A DNA stretch of 34,534 nucleotides, taken from an uncultured Gammaproteobacteria bacterium. Lineage in GTDB: Bacteria; Pseudomonadota; Gammaproteobacteria; Immundisolibacterales; Immundisolibacteraceae. This document shows positions 8,070 through 16,815 of the stretch, in pieces (positions within the stretch are counted from its first letter, which is position 1; each line of letters starts with the position of its first letter). Where the stretch lies: positions 1 through 34,534 of the forward strand of contig CAJXVN010000006.1 in NCBI GenBank assembly GCA_913060775.1, given 5' to 3'. The position numbers and the translations under genes were made by a program. The notes under the pieces were generated by a model. It saw nothing but the letters and a program-made list of their open reading frames with translations. It searched no databases and was not told the origin of the DNA.

Positions 8070-8654
8070 ATGAGTGGCGACGAGGTGGATCTCGGCAGGC
8101 GCAGGATGATCACCGGAGCGACGGCGGTCACCGGTGGCGTCGGCGCAGCGTGTGTGGCAGTGCCTTTTGTTTCGTACTGGGAGCCAAGTGTGGCGGCTCA
8201 GGCAGCGGGAGCGCCGGTTGAGGTGGACATTAGTGAGTTGCGTCCCGGCGAGAAAATCACCGTGGAATGGCAGCGTAAACCGGTATGGGTTATCCGCCGT
8301 ACTGAAGAAGAGCTGGCAACTTTGCAGGGCCATGAGGACAGTCTTCGCGATCCGCAAAGCGAGGAGTCGGACCAGCCTGACTATGTCGCCAATGCAAACC
8401 GTTCGCTGAAACCAGAGTATCTGGTGATGATCGGGATTTGTACCCATCTGGGTTGTTCCCCGACGTTTGATCCCGGTCGCGAGTTAGAAAGTGGCTGGAG
8501 TGGTGGGTTTTTCTGTCCCTGTCACGGCGGTAAATATGACCTGGCCGGGCGGGTTCTTAATGGTGTTCCACCACCCAAAAATATGGCGGTACCCCCTCAT
8601 CGTTATTTGAGTGACACGGTAATACTGGTTGGTGAAGACGAGGGAGTAGCCTGA
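8070..8654 (+). CDS. petA: Ubiquinol-cytochrome c reductase, Rieske iron-sulfur subunit
   Basis: The Rieske subunit takes the first electron from quinol at the Qo site of the bc1 complex and hands it to cytochrome c1. The 194 residues contain a twin-arginine signal-anchor (GRRRMITG at 9-16 followed by a hydrophobic helix to about 36) and the [2Fe-2S] motifs CTHLGC (Cys124, His126, Cys129) and CPCHGG (Cys149, Cys151, His152). The twin Arg indicates export by Tat, and tatABC lies about 1.4 kb upstream. ATG 8070 follows a GAGGGA ribosome-binding site. The stop overlaps the petB start (TGATG). Confidence 0.97.
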   Translation: MSGDEVDLGRRRMITGATAVTGGVGAACVAVPFVSYWEPSVAAQAAGAPVEVDISELRPGEKITVEWQRKPVWVIRRTEEELATLQGHEDSLRDPQSEESDQPDYVANANRSLKPEYLVMIGICTHLGCSPTFDPGRELESGWSGGFFCPCHGGKYDLAGRVLNGVPPPKNMAVPPHRYLSDTVILVGEDEGVA

Positions 8655-9895
8655 TGGTAGCCCGACTTAAACAAATTGCGTGCGGGTTGATCGGCTGGAT
8701 CGATGCCCGTTTCCCAATGACCAAATGGTGGAACGAACACCTGGCGCAATACTATGCGCCGAAGAATTTTAATTTCTGGTATTTTTTCGGCTCACTGGCG
8801 CTTCTCGTGCTGGTCAATCAGATACTCACCGGTATCTTTCTGACCATGAACTACAAGCCGTCAGAAGCCGATGCCTTTGCGTCGGTGGAATACATCATGC
8901 GCGATGTCAGCTGGGGCTGGCTGGTGCGTTACATGCATTCCGTGGGAGCGTCACTGTTCTTTGTGGTGATTTATCTGCACATGTTTCGTGGGCTGATATA
9001 CGGTTCCTACAAGAATCCTCGGGAATTGCTGTGGCTGTTTGGCATGGTGATCTATCTGCTGCTGATGGCTGAGGCCTTTATGGGTTATCTGCTGCCATGG
9101 GGGCAGATGTCCTTCTGGGGTGCGCAGGTGATTATCAATCTGTTTGGCGCCATTCCTTTTGGTATTGGTGATGCGCTGACCGTCTGGATTCGTGGTGATT
9201 TTGCCGTCGGAGATCCAACCCTTAATCGGTTCTTTGCGCTCCACGTTGCGGCGATTCCGTTGCTGCTGGTTGCGTTGGTGTTCTTTCACATCATTGCGCT
9301 GCATGAAGTGGGTTCAAATAACCCTGATGGCATTGAGATTAAGAAAAACAAGGGCCCAGACGGGATTCCGCTGGACGGCATACCGTTTCATCCTTACTAC
9401 ACGGTGAAAGACATATTCGGCACCGGGATGTTCCTCATCCTGTTTGCACTCATCGTCTTTTTTGCGCCGGAGATGACCGGGAAGTTCCTTGAGCCGGACA
9501 ATTTTGTCGCTGCCGATGCGATGGTGACCCCTGAGCACATCGCACCGCTCTGGTATTTCGCCCCTTTCTACGCGATTTTGCGAGCAGTGCCGGATAAGCT
9601 GATGGGCGTGATGGCAATGGGTGGGGCCATTGGGGTGATGTTTCTATTGCCCTGGCTGGACCGCTCCAAGGTAAGGTCGATTCGTTACCGCGGGCCGCTT
9701 ACCAAAATTGCGGTGACCCTGTTTGTGATCTCCTTTCTGGTCCTGGGCGCACTTGGGACCATGCCTGCTGGCGACGTGGAGACCTGGATTGCCAGGATCT
9801 GTTCGGTAATCTACTTCGGGTTCTTTCTGCTAATGCCGATCTATACCTCGATCGAAAATACCTTGCCTGAACCTGACCGGGTGACGATGAAATGA
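8654..9895 (+). CDS. petB: Ubiquinol-cytochrome c reductase, cytochrome b
   Basis: Cytochrome b is the membrane core of the bc1 complex, carrying hemes bL and bH and the Qo and Qi sites. The 413 residues contain the heme ligands His95 and His109 in one helix and His197 and His212 in another, so 13 and 14 residues lie between the pairs. The segment HEVGSNNPDG follows as usual. The Qo-site tetrapeptide that is PEWY in mitochondria reads PLWY here (298-301, IAPLWYFAPFYAILRAVP). Eight or so transmembrane helices are evident. ATG 8654 overlaps the petA stop, and the 3' end overlaps petC by 4 bp, so the three genes form one operon. Confidence 0.97.
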   Translation: MVARLKQIACGLIGWIDARFPMTKWWNEHLAQYYAPKNFNFWYFFGSLALLVLVNQILTGIFLTMNYKPSEADAFASVEYIMRDVSWGWLVRYMHSVGASLFFVVIYLHMFRGLIYGSYKNPRELLWLFGMVIYLLLMAEAFMGYLLPWGQMSFWGAQVIINLFGAIPFGIGDALTVWIRGDFAVGDPTLNRFFALHVAAIPLLLVALVFFHIIALHEVGSNNPDGIEIKKNKGPDGIPLDGIPFHPYYTVKDIFGTGMFLILFALIVFFAPEMTGKFLEPDNFVAADAMVTPEHIAPLWYFAPFYAILRAVPDKLMGVMAMGGAIGVMFLLPWLDRSKVRSIRYRGPLTKIAVTLFVISFLVLGALGTMPAGDVETWIARICSVIYFGFFLLMPIYTSIENTLPEPDRVTMK

Positions 9896-10611
9896 GCAAA
9901 GCTATTAGAAAGTTTCTGTTATCCATGATTGCCCCGGCATTACTGCTCGTGTCGGGAGGAGTGTCTGCTTCGGGTGCTTCGGTCGATGTCCACGTTGACA
10001 TCGACCTTGGCAACCAGGCGGCATTGCAGCGCGGGGCTCGCACCTTTGTAAATTACTGCGTCAGTTGCCACAGCGCCAAGTACATGCGCTACAGCCGAAT
10101 GGCGGAGGATATCGGCCTGAATGAAGAGCTGGTGGAAGCCAACATGCTCTTTACGGGCCGGAAGGTGACTGACCATATGTTGGTGGCTTTTGACCCAGAG
10201 GATGCTAAACGCTGGTTGGGACAGGCACCTCCGGATTTGACCCTGGTCGCTCGTAGTCGTGGTCCCGACTGGATATATGCCTATCTGACCAGTTTCCATC
10301 GTGACGCTGATCGCCCCTGGGGTGTAAACAACCCAATATTGCCCGGGACGACCATGCCAGCGGTATTGTCGGGCCTGCAGGGTGAGCAGGAAATGGATGC
10401 CGACGGACACCTGCATTCAGTGACCGAAGGCGAGCTGTCTGAGGCTGAGTTCAACGACCTGGTGAAAGATCTGGTGAGTTTCCTGGTTTATATCGGCGAA
10501 CCGGCTAAGCTGGTGCGTGGTAGTCTCGGCGTTAAAGTTATCCTGTTTCTGATGGTTTTTACCTTTCTTGCTTACTTATTGAAGCGCGAATACTGGAAGG
10601 ACGTTCACTAA
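9892..10611 (+). CDS. petC: Ubiquinol-cytochrome c reductase, cytochrome c1
   Basis: Cytochrome c1 accepts electrons from the Rieske centre and reduces soluble cytochrome c in the periplasm. The 239 residues start with a Sec signal peptide (about 1-28, ending SGGVSASGA), then the heme c site CVSCH (Cys56, Cys59, His60) followed by SAKYMRYSR. The family segment PPDLTLVARSRG is present, and PILPGTTMPAVL probably supplies the Met ligand. A C-terminal transmembrane anchor (about 208-230) ends in KREYWKDVH. ATG 9892 overlaps petB by 4 bp. sspA begins 50 bp downstream. Confidence 0.96.
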   Translation: MSKAIRKFLLSMIAPALLLVSGGVSASGASVDVHVDIDLGNQAALQRGARTFVNYCVSCHSAKYMRYSRMAEDIGLNEELVEANMLFTGRKVTDHMLVAFDPEDAKRWLGQAPPDLTLVARSRGPDWIYAYLTSFHRDADRPWGVNNPILPGTTMPAVLSGLQGEQEMDADGHLHSVTEGELSEAEFNDLVKDLVSFLVYIGEPAKLVRGSLGVKVILFLMVFTFLAYLLKREYWKDVH

Positions 10612-10661
10612 ACCCCGTGAAAATTACCGCATCAGGCAGTCGTCAACCGGAAACAAAATAG

Positions 10662-11279
10662 ATGAATCTCTATTCAGGGAAAGATTGCCCCCATAGTCAA
10701 CGCGCTCGCATCGTCGCGTGCGAAAAAGACATCAATATGGAGGTGCAGTGGGTGGATGAGGAAGATCCGCCTCAGGAAGTTTATGAGCTCAACCCTGACA
10801 ATGACCTGCCTGTTCTGGTCGACCGTGATCTGGTACTCCATAATTCCTACGTGATTATGGAGTACCTTGATGAGCGATTTCCGCATCCGCCGTTGATGCC
10901 CGTTGACCCGGTCGCGCGGGCGCAAGCCCGGTTGATGCTCTACAGCATTGACAATGACTGGTATTCAGCCATGTCTGAACTGCTGGCTGGGGGGTCGAAG
11001 AAATCTCAGGAGGTTGCTAGAAAGGCGATCCGTGATGGCCTGACAGCGGTGGCTCCCATGTTCTCTCGCCAGGAATTTGCAGTCGGTGATGCCTTTAGCC
11101 TGGTGGATTGTTCGTTAGCACCGCTGATCTGGCGCCTGCCCCAGCTTGAGGTCGTGCTACCCAAAGCGGCGGCCCCGCTACTGGCCTATGGGAATCGTTT
11201 ATTTAAACGGGAAGGTTTCCGGTTGAGTCTCGGTCAGGTTGAGCGCGAGACCCGCGCCGAGGCGCTGGCGCAAAGCTAA
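10662..11279 (+). CDS. sspA: Stringent starvation protein A
   Basis: SspA is a glutathione-S-transferase-fold protein that binds RNA polymerase and alters promoter use under starvation and acid stress; it lacks GST activity in E. coli. The 205 residues show the N-terminal thioredoxin-like domain (NLYSGKDCPHSQRARIV) and the signature IMEYLDERFPHPPLMPV. FSLVDCSLAPLIWRLPQL is in the C-terminal domain. An in-frame TAG at 10659-10661 abuts the ATG at 10662, so the protein cannot begin earlier; it lacks the extra N-terminal residues of E. coli SspA. It overlaps sspB by one base (TAATG), the usual sspAB pair. Confidence 0.95.
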   Translation: MNLYSGKDCPHSQRARIVACEKDINMEVQWVDEEDPPQEVYELNPDNDLPVLVDRDLVLHNSYVIMEYLDERFPHPPLMPVDPVARAQARLMLYSIDNDWYSAMSELLAGGSKKSQEVARKAIRDGLTAVAPMFSRQEFAVGDAFSLVDCSLAPLIWRLPQLEVVLPKAAAPLLAYGNRLFKREGFRLSLGQVERETRAEALAQS

Positions 11280-11692
11280 TGGACAACAATGAAACTGGTG
11301 CGCTGACGTCAAGCCGCCCCTATTTGCTACGCGGCTTTTACGAGTGGATCGTTGATAACAGTTTGACACCCTATATTCTGGTAAACGCGACCCATCCGGG
11401 TGTGATGGTGCCGCCGGAGTCGGTGGTTAATGGGCAGATTGTGCTCAACATCAATTCTGCCGCCGTGCAGCGGCTGACACTGGATAACGATGCGGTACGT
11501 TTTGGTGCTCGCTTTGCGGGTACCCACTGGGAGATTTGTGTGCCGGTGGGGGCAGTGCTAGCGATTTATGCCAAAGAAAACGGCCGGGGTATTACCTTTA
11601 GCGATGATGATGAAGATCAGCCGGGTGAGCCACCTTCGGGTGGGTCCAGTTCGCCTGCTAGCAGTCGGCCGCAACTGAAACTGGTTACCTAG
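11279..11692 (+). CDS. sspB: ClpXP adaptor SspB
   Basis: SspB binds ssrA-tagged and other substrates and delivers them to the ClpXP protease. The 137 residues contain the folded substrate-binding domain (RPYLLRGFYEWIVDNSLTPY, then HPGVMVPPE and VRFGARFAG). A flexible acidic, Pro/Ser-rich linker follows, and the short C-terminal tail RPQLKLVT corresponds to the ClpX-binding XB motif (RPALRVVK-like in E. coli). ATG 11279 overlaps the sspA stop. The gene ends 43 bp before the convergent rfaE2; the short gap can form only weak competing hairpins. Confidence 0.95.
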   Translation: MDNNETGALTSSRPYLLRGFYEWIVDNSLTPYILVNATHPGVMVPPESVVNGQIVLNINSAAVQRLTLDNDAVRFGARFAGTHWEICVPVGAVLAIYAKENGRGITFSDDDEDQPGEPPSGGSSSPASSRPQLKLVT

Positions 11693-11735
11693 CACCCTCA
11701 GGTTTGGCTAAAAGCCTGTTCTCTCGTTAATTGCA

Positions 11736-12265
11736 TCAGGAAACATCACCGCTGTCGGTTGTTGTGCGGATACGTTCAAGCAGTGCGGTGGTTGAGCGCT
11801 GGAATCTGAACGGGATGCTGAACACCTGCCCGCCGCGTGCCGTTACTCCTTCTGCGCCGACTATCTGATCGACTGACCAGTCACCCCCTTTCACCAGTAT
11901 GTCGGGCTTCACCAGTTCAATTAGCGCCGCAGGTGTGGGCTCTCCAAACGGAATAACCGCGTCTACTGACTCCAGTGCAGCGAGCAGGGCCATGCGGTCA
12001 TCGAGTGGGTTAATCGGGCGGTCGTCCGCTTTGTTCTGGCGTTTCACCGATTCGTCCGTATTGACCGCCACTACCAGGCTTTTTCCCAGTTGCCGAGCCT
12101 GATCGAGGTAATCTATATGCCCCCGGTGGAGAATATCGAAGCAACCATTCGTGAACACTAATGGCCGGGGCAGGTTGTTAATCACCGCCGCGATATTACC
12201 GGTGATCATCTTGCGCTGGTAATTGCCCTCGGCCGACGTTTCAGTGTCGGCTCCGCTGGAAGCCA

Positions 12266-12266
<1 letters not shown>
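11736..12266 (-). CDS. rfaE2: Stand-alone heptose-1-phosphate adenylyltransferase (HldE C-terminal domain)
   Basis: The enzyme transfers AMP to D-glycero-beta-D-manno-heptose 1-phosphate, making ADP-heptose for the LPS inner core. In E. coli it is the C-terminal half of bifunctional HldE; here it is a separate protein of about 176 residues. The nucleotidyltransferase signature FTNGCFDILHRGH (38-50) has the HxGH pair His47 and His50, and the end RSTTALLERI matches the family. The reading frame is open further upstream to 12359, but that part lies inside dolP. I chose ATG 12266 because it overlaps the dolP stop as TAATG; ATG 12209 would still leave the whole domain. It lies two genes from gmhA, the first enzyme of the same pathway. 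Confidence 0.93.
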
Positions 12267-13467
<1,201 letters not shown>

Positions 13468-13490
13468 TCACCTGTTAACTAAATTAAAGT

Positions 13491-13552
13491 GGGGTCGGTG
13501 CCGGGTGCGCCTGGCACCTGGGGGCCGTTGCGCCTGACCAGGTATCGTCAGG
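13491..13552. repeat. Palindromic spacer between yraN and gmhA (REP-like)
   Basis: The 83-bp gap contains two inverted repeats. The first is GGTGCC (13497-13502), a 10-base loop, then GGCACC (13513-13518); the loop holds a second GGTGCg that could pair instead. The second is CCTGAC (13533-13538), an 8-base loop, then GTCAGG (13547-13552), which overlaps the yraN stop. The first is preceded by AAAGTGGGGTC (13486-13496). No T-run follows in either direction, so an intrinsic terminator is unlikely. The layout resembles dispersed palindromic elements of gammaproteobacteria. Confidence 0.5.
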
Positions 13553-13952
13553 AAGAAAAAGCGTTCTTGATCCAGCGTAGATTTTGTTCGCTTATATCAC
13601 CGTCAAAGTCGACCGTGTCGAAGCGGCAAATTCTATCGAGCCGGCCACCGCCATGCTTGTTTTTTTCGGCTGGTTTCGAGTCACCGAGCAGATAGAGTTG
13701 CGCTGTCTTTATGAGTTTAGCCTGTTTTGTCGAATCGATCGTCTCCACAGCGCTGCCAAAGCGATTGCTTTTACGGCTGCGTACTTCAATGAAGACGAGA
13801 ATATTGCCGTCCTCCATGATCAGGTCGATTTCTCCCTGGCGACCGCGAAAATTTCTCGTCACCAGGGTCAAACCCTGGGCTTTCAAATATCGTTCGGCAG
13901 CCCTTTCAGCGGCATAACCGCGGTCTTGAGAGCTACCTGGCGAGAATTTCAT
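13548..13952 (-). CDS. yraN: YraN family protein (UPF0102, nuclease-like fold)
   Basis: The YraN family is widespread and resembles Holliday-junction resolvases of the PD-(D/E)xK fold; its cellular role is not settled. The 134 residues contain the family core RGYAAERAAERYLKAQG, then GEIDLIMEDG (Asp43) and LVFIEVRSRKS (Glu56), which align with the nuclease catalytic acids. The usual Lys after the second acid is Arg, as in E. coli YraN. ATG 13952 is 11 bp downstream of the lpoA stop, so the two genes are co-transcribed. The C-terminal IKNAF is typical. Confidence 0.93.
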   Translation of the reverse strand: MKFSPGSSQDRGYAAERAAERYLKAQGLTLVTRNFRGRQGEIDLIMEDGNILVFIEVRSRKSNRFGSAVETIDSTKQAKLIKTAQLYLLGDSKPAEKNKHGGGRLDRICRFDTVDFDGDISEQNLRWIKNAFSS

Positions 13953-13963
13953 GGCCGGCCCGG

Positions 13964-15811
13964 TTAATGCCAGCTGGAATGTTTAACGGGGGTTCCACGG
14001 CGAAACCGTCCACAGGTGAGCTGACCGTGAACGCGGCCAGCTTTATCAATGGTCAGGCTTCCAGTGGCGCCCTCGTGGCTTCGAAGATGGCTGCTTGTGA
14101 GTGATGGCAGGTAGGCGACAATTCCGAAGGCATCCTGACCAAGGGCGTTGATGCGCGGTAACGCCTGGTCGTGCGTCCCGCCCGAAAAAATGGTGGGAGC
14201 ATCACAGAACCGAATCTGATTGAGGTCCTGATTGAGTGGCGGGTTGGGTGAGCCTGAGTAGAGGTGAGAGGTAGCAAATATCGGTAAGTCGTCGGCCTGG
14301 TGAAAGCGAAACTGAGGACGGATGGCGCGGGCCTGTTGGGCGAAGGCAGCGAGGAAAATGAAGTCGATATCCTGTCGGCGGCGAGGCGTAAATTGCAGCG
14401 GTACCGCTAACCGCTGCGCCAGCCGCTGGTGGCGTTTCTTGCTTTCGTCCAGATCGAGTAAGGCCATTATCTGGTTGGAGAAGTCGCTAGCGGCCGCCGG
14501 ATAGGCGTGTTGGTTGGCCAGGGAGCCACCTAGTTGGCGCCAGTTTTGTTCAAATGATGATTTCAGGCGGATGCCCAACGGGGTGTCCGGGAAGAAAATG
14601 GACGCCCGCCGATGCCCCAGTGTCCAGGCGAGGCGCGACAGCTGAGCGATCTCATCTTCCGGACTGAGTCCAAACTGGACTAGCTGGGGCGTTACCTGGC
14701 CGGGTAGCTCAACGCGGTTGAGCGCCAGCGTGGGTACCGTAATGAGCTGCTGTTCAACGAGCTGTCGAATGTGCTGCTTATCCAGCGGGCCAATAACCAG
14801 CTCTGCGCCGTCAGTGATCGCCTGGCGATAAAGTGGCGCGATATCCGCTGTGTTTCCGCTATCGTAGCTACGTAGAGTCACCCGGGTGGCTGCGAGCGGA
14901 TCGGTAAAATAACTCGTCATCACGCCCTGGTGCAGGACTGCCGCAGCCTGGGCCATGTCGCCGGTATAGGGGAGTATCAGTGCGACCTGGGTGGGCAGGG
15001 CAGAACGGCTAAGCTCCGGCTGGGCCAATTCCGTCATCAGGGCGGCATCTAACTGGACGAACGGAAACTCCTGCTGCCAGCGGTTAATCTGAGCAACGGT
15101 CTGACCCGGGTTGTCGTTGCTGCGATTGATCGCTGCCAGGCGAAAAAAAGGTAACAGGACTTCAGGTGTCTCGTGAGCACTACGATTTAAAAAAGCGAGC
15201 GGAAATCGCCCGAGTTCCGATAATATTTCAGCCTGTAACGCGGTGCGTCTCTTCGTTGAAGTGACATTGGCTAGCTGGGTAGCCAGATCGAGCAGTAATT
15301 GCGGAAGCTGACCGGTCGATGCTTCAGCGGGTTGCTCCAGTCTGGCCAGTAGCTGTTCCGCCTGGGCTTTTAGCCCGGGTGAAACCGACAGCTGATCGAC
15401 AAACGCCAGAGCCCGGCGCGCGGCGGCACTTTCCCTACGATTAATATGGACTTTTGCGATTAGAAGTTGTCGGCGCAGTAGCCATTCATCGCTATCGGTC
15501 GAGAAATCCAGTTGCTCAGCCAGAGCCAGCGCTGTTTGATCCGCGCCTGCGATTAGCCACTGTTCCGCTGCTTCAAGGTTTATGCGTCCTGCCTGCATCG
15601 GTGGGGCGCTCGTCGCAATTGCCGCTAGCGCCTCCGCCCGCAGCTCTGCGGCAGGTAACCCCATCGCTTGAGCGCGGGCTTGCTGATACCCGGGCTGAGC
15701 GACTGTCGGAGCGGGAGCTTGAACGGTGTTAACGCAGCCCTGCACAGCCACTATGACGAGGGCAAATAACGCCAGTTGGACCAGCCGTTGCGGCGGTTGA
15801 ACGGTTACCAT
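13964..15811 (-). CDS. lpoA: Penicillin-binding protein activator LpoA (LppC family)
   Basis: LpoA is an outer-membrane lipoprotein that reaches through the periplasm to stimulate a class A penicillin-binding protein. From ATG 15811 it has 615 residues: a lipoprotein signal with lipobox VQGC (Cys26), a helical repeat N-terminal part (about 35-260), and a C-terminal periplasmic-binding-protein-like domain (from ALILPYTGDMAQAA) containing ELVIGPLDK. A GTG at 15844 in frame would add 11 residues. I prefer 15811 because it gives a standard signal length and leaves room for a promoter before the divergent rsmI. It heads the run lpoA-yraN-gmhA-dolP-rfaE2. Confidence 0.93.
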   Translation of the reverse strand: MVTVQPPQRLVQLALFALVIVAVQGCVNTVQAPAPTVAQPGYQQARAQAMGLPAAELRAEALAAIATSAPPMQAGRINLEAAEQWLIAGADQTALALAEQLDFSTDSDEWLLRRQLLIAKVHINRRESAAARRALAFVDQLSVSPGLKAQAEQLLARLEQPAEASTGQLPQLLLDLATQLANVTSTKRRTALQAEILSELGRFPLAFLNRSAHETPEVLLPFFRLAAINRSNDNPGQTVAQINRWQQEFPFVQLDAALMTELAQPELSRSALPTQVALILPYTGDMAQAAAVLHQGVMTSYFTDPLAATRVTLRSYDSGNTADIAPLYRQAITDGAELVIGPLDKQHIRQLVEQQLITVPTLALNRVELPGQVTPQLVQFGLSPEDEIAQLSRLAWTLGHRRASIFFPDTPLGIRLKSSFEQNWRQLGGSLANQHAYPAAASDFSNQIMALLDLDESKKRHQRLAQRLAVPLQFTPRRRQDIDFIFLAAFAQQARAIRPQFRFHQADDLPIFATSHLYSGSPNPPLNQDLNQIRFCDAPTIFSGGTHDQALPRINALGQDAFGIVAYLPSLTSSHLRSHEGATGSLTIDKAGRVHGQLTCGRFRRGTPVKHSSWH

Positions 15812-15864
15812 TTGCTTGTTAGTTTGGGAAATTGAATTAGCCACGCCGAGGAGCGTTTTTTAGA

Positions 15865-16725
15865 TTGGAAGCATTAACGGAAACGCTTGTATCTTCCGCA
15901 TTGTACGTGGTCGCTACCCCCATTGGGAACCTCGCCGACATCAGTTTAAGGGCGCTGCATATCCTTGAGGGCGTCGATCAGATTGCTGCCGAAGATACCC
16001 GTCACAGTAGTCGATTGCTTAACCATTATGGAATTCAGTCGTCGTTGATCTCACTCCATGAACATAATGAACAGGTGCGAACAGAAGAATTGATTAACTG
16101 TCTTGCGCAGGGTCAAAACGTTGCGCTCATCAGTGATGCGGGTACGCCGCTAATCAGTGATCCAGGCTATGGCCTGGTGCAACGGGTTGCCGCTGCCGGT
16201 TATCGAGTAATCCCAATTCCAGGGGCCTGTGCAGTGGTAACGGCTCTCTCAGCCGCGGGACTGCCCACCGATGCGTTTACTTTTGTTGGTTTTTCGCCGA
16301 GTAAGGCGGGGGCTAGAAAGCGGTTTTTTGAGAGCCACGCGGGGCGCCAGGAGACCTGGGTGTTTTATGAGTCCCCAAGACGCCTGGTAGCCAGTTTAGA
16401 AAACCTGTTAGACGCTGTCGGAACGGATCGACAGGTGACCATCGCCCGAGAATTGACCAAGATGCACGAAACGCTATTACGAGGCGAGCTTGGCGAGCTG
16501 GTAGACAATTTACGCGCGGATCCCGGGCAATGCCGAGGTGAAATTGTGGTGCTGGTCAATGGCTTGCCGGCGATGGAGGTAGCGGCGCTGGATGATGATG
16601 CCGATCGGCTGCTTAAATTGCTGCTGGCCGAGCTGCCCGTTACCCGAGCAGCCCAGATAGTGGCGCATTATCGAGACCTGCCGCGACGCCAAGTTTACCA
16701 ACGAGCACTGACCTTACAGGAGTAA
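15865..16725 (+). CDS. rsmI: 16S rRNA (cytidine-1402 2'-O)-methyltransferase
   Basis: RsmI methylates the ribose of C1402 in the decoding centre of 16S rRNA, using SAM. The 286 residues have the tetrapyrrole-methylase fold: YVVATPIGNLADIS (14-27), AAEDTRHSSRLL (41-52), ALISDAGTPLISDPG (from about 87) and PIPGACAVVTALSAAGLP. The C-terminal HemK-like extension ends VYQRALTLQE. The start is TTG at 15865, with GAGGAG at 15848-15853 as ribosome-binding site. It is divergent from lpoA, as in E. coli, and followed by the rnpB promoter after about 55 bp. Confidence 0.95.
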   Translation: MEALTETLVSSALYVVATPIGNLADISLRALHILEGVDQIAAEDTRHSSRLLNHYGIQSSLISLHEHNEQVRTEELINCLAQGQNVALISDAGTPLISDPGYGLVQRVAAAGYRVIPIPGACAVVTALSAAGLPTDAFTFVGFSPSKAGARKRFFESHAGRQETWVFYESPRRLVASLENLLDAVGTDRQVTIARELTKMHETLLRGELGELVDNLRADPGQCRGEIVVLVNGLPAMEVAALDDDADRLLKLLLAELPVTRAAQIVAHYRDLPRRQVYQRALTLQE

Positions 16726-16779
16726 ACCGGTGATCTCGCTCCCAGGTGCCAAATTATTCAGTGGATCGGTTGCCTTGTT

Positions 16780-16809
16780 GTGACAGGTTCGTCGGTTTTC
16801 GCGCACAAT
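16780..16809 (+). promoter_or_regulatory. Promoter of rnpB
   Basis: GTGACA (16780-16785) matches 5 of 6 bases of the -35 and CACAAT (16804-16809) is a fair -10, with an 18-bp spacer. The expected start point, about 16816, is where the P1 helix of RNase P RNA begins. The bases between (AGGCGC) are GC-rich, as in promoters for stable RNAs that respond to the stringent response. Confidence 0.7.
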
Positions 16810-16815
16810 AGGCGC

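Noticed and set aside
11693-11735. Hairpin GGC-TAAAA-GCC between sspB and rfaE2 as a two-way terminator
   Set aside because: The stem is only 3 bp, or 4 bp in a competing fold, and no T-run follows in either direction.
13533-13552. Terminator after yraN
   Set aside because: The 6-bp stem overlaps the yraN stop and is followed on the minus strand by CGCAACGG, not a T-run. It is kept only as part of a repeat element.
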